Positions 46,501 to 64,000 of a DNA stretch of 64,000 nt are shown piece after piece. The DNA comes from Nematostella vectensis (lineage: Eukaryota > Cnidaria > Anthozoa > Actiniaria > Edwardsiidae). The number at the start of each line of letters is the position of its first letter. Position 1 is the stretch's first letter. Under the pieces are notes generated by a model that saw only the letters and a program-made list of their open reading frames with translations, was not told where the DNA came from and ran no database searches. The DNA is taken from the NCBI RefSeq assembly GCF_932526225.1, contig NC_064044.1, positions 4,515,247-4,579,246 of the forward strand, in the 5' to 3' direction. A program made the translations under genes and the position numbers.

Positions 46501-46613
46501 CGAGAGAGCGTGGGATCTGGGACCCACAAATGGTATCCAGGAAACCAGATCAGTATTCCAAGAGTTTGGCGTGTAAAGTAAGTTATTGACAGATTATCTG
46601 AGATTTTGTAGTG
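43570..46613. other. Intergenic region between the RFX-like gene and the GPCR
   Basis: Expected to hold the promoter of the RFX-like gene. It contains a duplicated block (about 43795-43860 and 43950-44020, sharing AAAGTTACAAACATCAACAC), a TTG-rich stretch at 45185-45265, a foldback MITE at 45427-45535, and a partial family A MITE ending in TTAA at 46038. No other gene recognised. Confidence 0.55.
45427..45535. mobile_element. Short foldback MITE
   Basis: AGCCTCCCTCGCAGGCGTTTT pairs with AAAACGCGTGCGAGGGAGGC, with CGCTCGGAGCGAGGGGAGCG between. About 109 bp, noncoding. Confidence 0.65.
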
Positions 46614-47567
46614 TTACATTATCTCTGTAATCCCAACAACTGAATTCCTGTAAAACGCTGCACGAAGCGCTAAACGAAAATCGGAGAGAAAAACAAAGTA
46701 AATGATAGGACTTAACGCTGAGCTAAAAACCTGGAGAAAACAAAGCGTGGATAGAATCGATAAATAGCCACAGTCTTCCATGTGGGTCTCCTTAGCAGCC
46801 ACAGAAACAAAAGAGAAAGTTCCACAAAGCAGCGGTAGGGAGACTGAGGTAATCATCATCTTTACAGCAGATCTGAAGTATCTGTCTCTACTCTTCTGTT
46901 GTGTTTGGGGCAAGTTTACCCCAGTTTGTGTGTGTCGCAGCTTGTAAATCACTCCAACACAGAGGGCGAATACAGCAATACAAACCAGAAATACAAACGT
47001 TTGTCGGACGATAGCGAATTCAAACCCCTTAGAAACAAACACCTCAAAGCCACAAGGGAAAGCTTGTGTGGTTCCTACGCGAAATAGCTGGTAGGAGTTT
47101 AATAACGCTGGGATAAGCCATGTAGTGGATACAACCAAAGCCATTTGGAGACGAGAAACCGGTAATCGCTGTATTGTAGTTGATACTGCCCTGAACCGCT
47201 CCAGGGAAATCACCAGTAAGGTCGCACCGCTAATGAATGGCATACTATTACAAACAAGGATGTAAACTTTTTCCAGAATCATACCAAATGTTCCCTGGGC
47301 TTGATTGAGGTGACACAATCCGTCCGAAAACAGGACATCAAGCTGTCCGGGAATTAAGACCATCAGGAGAATAAGATCAGATAACGCCATGTTGGATATC
47401 AAGATATTCATGTCCCTGTGAGGAACTCGGCTTCTCCATACTAAAACGATCACAAAAGCGTTCGCAAAAACACCAAAGAATAGACTGATTAGCAGAAGAG
47501 TCATTTCACAGACTATAGAAGCAGGACTAAGAACCCAACAGTTCCTTGTAGTAGTATTCACAGACAT
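46614..47567 (-). CDS. Class A (rhodopsin-like) G protein-coupled receptor, orphan
   Basis: Single-exon frame of 317 residues with seven hydrophobic segments. Landmarks: FANAF with N36 (TM1), NMALSDLILL with D64 (TM2), C85 and C172 able to form the TM3-ECL2 disulphide, SLERF at 122-125 with E-R-F in place of D-R-Y (TM3), W150 (TM4), and SPIIYF at 286-291 with Ser in place of the Asn of NPxxY (TM7). NTT near the N-terminus (residues 4-6) is a possible glycosylation site. Intronless receptors of this kind are expanded in cnidarians. The TM6 CWxP motif is not conserved (SVSLPLL, P245). Ligand unknown; a peptide or amine receptor cannot be told apart. A 66-codon upstream frame (47758-47558) overlaps the start codon in another frame and could act as a uORF if transcribed. 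Confidence 0.9.
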   Translation of the reverse strand: MSVNTTTRNCWVLSPASIVCEMTLLLISLFFGVFANAFVIVLVWRSRVPHRDMNILISNMALSDLILLMVLIPGQLDVLFSDGLCHLNQAQGTFGMILEKVYILVCNSMPFISGATLLVISLERFRAVSTTIQRLPVSRLQMALVVSTTWLIPALLNSYQLFRVGTTQAFPCGFEVFVSKGFEFAIVRQTFVFLVCIAVFALCVGVIYKLRHTQTGVNLPQTQQKSRDRYFRSAVKMMITSVSLPLLCGTFSFVSVAAKETHMEDCGYLSILSTLCFLQVFSSALSPIIYFVFLSDFRLALRAAFYRNSVVGITEIM

Positions 47568-50500
47568 AGCTTAGATTTGACAGGGCAAACGTAATCGGCT
47601 TCAGGATTGCAAAAAGGTAATTTTTCAGATGAAAAATCAAAGTCGTCAATCAGTGTACAGCTTTTATCCAATCTCTTGGTGCCTGAATAAAAATGTTCTG
47701 TAAGGCCTTTAATTAATCCAGTAGTAGTTGGTAGTTTCTGTGGATGTTCGTTCTTCACATTAAAACCCTGATAAAGATTCGTGATGTCAGAACCTCTTCA
47801 GTCAAGAGATGGTTTTAAAACACAGGAAAGTATATCAGTTTGCTCCATTCGATGACTCAGTTTAAAGGTAGTTTTAAATGATGAACAATGGACTAGTTCG
47901 CCTCGTGTTAAAGAGTTTATGGTCTGCGTGCCGTATTGCATCCTTCAAGATGATTTATGTATGGAATTATTCGTTGAAGATTTGAAGTCAACCGGAGAAA
48001 ACAGGTAGCCGGGTGCTCTTAAGAGGTGACACCCTTGTGTATTGACTTTTCGTTATTAAGAGAACACCTCGTGAGGGGCAGTACTAAAAAAAAACTAACA
48101 AGGGAAATGAAACGGATATGACTCATTTCTTGGTATATATTTTTTTTTAATCGTAGAAGTAATTTGCTTGATTACAGTAAATTGAATTCAAGCAATTATC
48201 TATTTAATGCATTGTCCAAGCCTGATAGCTATGATGATGAGTTTACTCCATTATTATACGAAGTAAGAAAAAACGAAGTAGGAAGAAAAGGCAGACATGT
48301 ACGAGAAAAAAATTTCCACCAATAGTATTATTCTGGTTCCGTTTAGTTTAGTAGCAGCTGGTTTTATATTGATGTGCCGTCATTTATTTTCTTAATCAAA
48401 CGCAATTTCTAGATAACAATCGAAGACAGAGGGTCTAAATTTATATCCTAGATGACTGTGCAATTTCGGCAGTACTTGCGAAGTTTGAGTTGTTTAAAAG
48501 ATTTTGTAGTTTTATGCGTTTTCATCCATTTCTATAAAATCGCTAACTTCAGACTTTTTTAAAACATTTTAATGCAACGCCAACAAAAACGTCTCCAGAA
48601 ACAACTTCTTTAGGTTTTATAATTCTAAAGCGCATATTTTTTTTTCTTTACGGTGCCTTTATTTAATCAAATCAACTTATCACAGAAGTGTAGCTATTAA
48701 AAACCAAAATGACTTGGGCTTGTGCCATACAATATCGCTTATTTGCTTAATAAACAATAGAAATAGAAAACTTAATAAAAACGTATTAATATGTATGTAC
48801 TAATTGTAGACTTATCCTTGCCATCTGCAATTTGTAATACTCCCGATAAACTTACTAAACAAATCAAGACAAGTCCTCTGAATGACTAAATTTATTAGTT
48901 TTTGTCCCATTGTTGCCTTAGGAATTGTAATCACCAAGTCTCAGGAGTTCTGATATAATTATCGCTAGTTATAAAAGAAGTAGCCTCATTCAAAATGGCT
49001 GACGAACCCAGTTGTGTTTTTAGATGGAAAAAAAAAACTATAGCTCCGGAAGGAAAAAATATTGACCAGCTCATTAATTCATAATATTTTTCTAGATATG
49101 TATTAACTACCATTGTTGCAACATATTATCGAAACCCAAAACATGAAAACAAGCAGGATATCGTAAACACGAAGGTAAACATGACGTAATGTTTCTGGCA
49201 CAGGAATCCCAACAAATCGGGAGGAGCTAATCTAACAGAAATCTGGTTTCCTGTGGTAGTATTGTATGATCAACTCCAAGCACGGAAACGTATACAATTC
49301 TTGCTGTAAGATATGTCCTACATGCACACAAACTGGAGGGATTTGCAGGTAATTTTCTTAGTAATTTAGTTTTGTTAAGAGGGGGTAGGATTAACATTTT
49401 ATAACTCTTTTGCTCATCGATTCGTGTCATCGACCCGCATGTTAATAAGTCTAAACTTTATTATAAGTATATAAGTTATTATAATATAAGTTACTTAGAA
49501 ATTTAAGAGTAACTTACTAGGTATTTCATTTAGCCGAATACTTGAACAAATTGATTTCAAAGATATTCAATCCGTCCAAAATTGTCGACTGATTGATTTT
49601 CCACGACACGTCACATGTCTTAGCCTCCTATGGGACAATAATATTTTCGTAGATATATAGTATAGCAATATTATAGCAATATCATTTTCTACGAAACTCG
49701 TTGCTTATCGCTCTTGAAATAGATTCAGGCTATTTGACAGGTGGTATAACAAAGGCCTTGTTCAAATCTGACAGGTGTCAATCATCTGTCAAAATGGTTG
49801 CATTTTTTCTTGTGGCCTATAATTTGTCGTGGTAGATGCTAAAGATTTAAATGTATTTTTATAAACTCAGAAAGCGAAACAATATCAGTCATTCGGAACT
49901 TTTTCACTTAGAACTATAATAATCTTCAATTGAGAAAGATTTAATTGATTTTTTTAAAATTATCCATACCAAGGGCTTATAAGTAGCGGCAATCATCTGT
50001 ATTATATAAGTGTCACAGCATTTCCTAGGGTCAGGCTATTTTTTAAGCCGCGCGCATGAATGGGCCAATCAGCGCATGAATGGGCCAATCAGCGCATGAA
50101 TGGGCCAATCAGCGCATGAATGGGCCAATCAGCTATGTTGATCGCGCTCAAATGAGGCTTCACACGCAAATTTCAGTTAGAAAGAATATTTTTTATCCTT
50201 CATACGTCGGTTTTGTTTGATCAACAAAAGAATTGCAAGCCAGTATTCAAATAAGTAGGCAAAGTTGGATTCATATTGAAGAAGAGAGCAACGAAAGTCA
50301 AAGTACCAAAGAGAAAACATAGCTTTTTGTCTGAGACTGCCCGTTCAGTTGAGCTCAACCAAAATGTCAGCACAAATGAAGCATCTGACTGGCTAATCCC
50401 CGCATCTAAAAATAGCCTGATCCTGGGAAACGCCGTGACACCTACATAGTACCAGAATGTGGGGAATTTGATTGCCCCTACTTATGAGCCCCTGTCCTTA

Positions 50501-50985
50501 CTGATAATTTTGTGTTGGGGGAGGGGTGGACCATTTATCCAGTAGGTTGGGTATCTTATCTTGGTAACCACCTTACATCTTGAATTTATAAAAAAAAAAA
50601 TAGAATACTTTTCAATATTTTGACTTTTCTTGCATTGCAAGATTTCGCTTGCTTGTCAGGGGTGGATCTAGGGGTGGGAAAACAGGCCCCACCCCCCTAT
50701 TTTCAGACATCTGTCTTATAAATAACAAGAAACATAAGAAAATCTAAAGAATGAATCCCCCCTTTCTTGAAACTCTTGCTCCCTCCCCCCCCCCCCACCT
50801 TTAAACTTCTGGAACTGCCCCTGCTTGCTATGGTTAATTTTCTTTCATTTGGGTGCCTTTCCAAAGTTGGGGCGGAGAGTTAAGGGGGGCAGGACATTAT
50901 GGAAACTTTTGGAAATTTCTTCTTTATTGGCCTGATATAGATTTATCATTTGTTACAATGAAAAAAATGTTTTTTATTACTATAG
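47568..50985. other. Intergenic region between divergent GPCR and TTC38
   Basis: AT-rich sequence with no recognised gene. It holds a MITE at about 49973-50490 and should contain the TTC38 first exon and promoter. A weak candidate for TTC38 exon 1 is at 48995-49015 (MADEPSC), which would join in phase to AWKDEG at 50986, but its donor (GTTTTT) is poor. Confidence 0.45.
49973..50490. mobile_element. MITE of about 520 bp with imperfect 100-bp inverted ends
   Basis: Left GGGCTTATAAGTAGCGGC and right GGGGCAATCAA complement with CTACTTATGAGCCCC; both arms share GTGTCAC, CAGGCTATTTTT. A one-ended relative (GGTTCATAAGTAGGTGCAAT) is at about 62595-62780 in TTC38. The interior carries a 20-bp unit GCGCATGAATGGGCCAATCA four times (50048-50133). 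Confidence 0.7.
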
Positions 50986-63857
<12,872 letters not shown>

Positions 63858-64000
63858 GTAAAGTCAAGATTCGCTTGGTTTCTATGTTACAGAAGTGGCG
63901 CTATTCTTGCCAAAGTCTCCCCTATTTATTGCCGAATTCCAGCATGATCCATCGTCTTTATTCTTCCCAAGAGTGTGGATGTGACACTATCCCTTTAAAT

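Noticed and set aside
48995-49015. MADEPSC as TTC38 exon 1
   Set aside because: Phase and length would fit, but the donor GTTTTT is weak and nothing else supports it; kept only as a note.

Overview
This window looks like nuclear DNA of an animal, most likely an anthozoan cnidarian such as a sea anemone. The basis is dense introns with GT-AG borders, gene structures close to vertebrate orthologues, one intronless class A GPCR, a Ty3/Gypsy element, and many MITEs and minisatellites. The species is inference; the family identities come from reading the protein sequences without a database search.

Layout. (1) 1-2735, minus: 5' part of a myotubularin-like gene (MTMR9 type), running off the left edge. 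(2) 2736-3100: a 365-bp head-to-head promoter region. (3) 3101-4813, plus: UQCC2, complex III assembly factor, four exons. (4) 4814-7053: intergenic repeats. (5) 7054-31782, minus: a complete 40-exon CAND1 gene whose exons join in one frame into 1230 codons. (6) 31783-35857: repeat-rich intergenic DNA with a LINE relic, a 63-bp satellite and MITEs. (7) 35858-43569, minus: a nine-exon gene for an unrecognised 731-residue protein with an RFX-like winged-helix segment and a coiled coil. (8) 46614-47567, minus: an orphan class A GPCR. (9) 50986-63857, plus: ten exons of TTC38, running off the right edge, with a complete Ty3/Gypsy element inserted antisense in its second visible intron.

The neighbouring genes form no pathway: CAND1 acts in cullin-RING ligase exchange, UQCC2 in mitochondria, the MTMR9-like protein in phosphoinositide metabolism. 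The outstanding feature is at the DNA level: many tandem repeats straddle exon-intron junctions, so real splice sites have been copied locally. CAND1 exon 27 has 26 copies of its 3' splice site plus the first exon bases, exon 34 has 11 copies of its 5' splice site, and smaller cases occur at CAND1 exons 8, 13 (both ends) and 16, UQCC2 exon 3, MTMR9 exon 2 and a TTC38 exon. The Gypsy element has identical 123-bp LTRs, a GAAAC target duplication and an intact 1340-codon reading frame, so it inserted recently.
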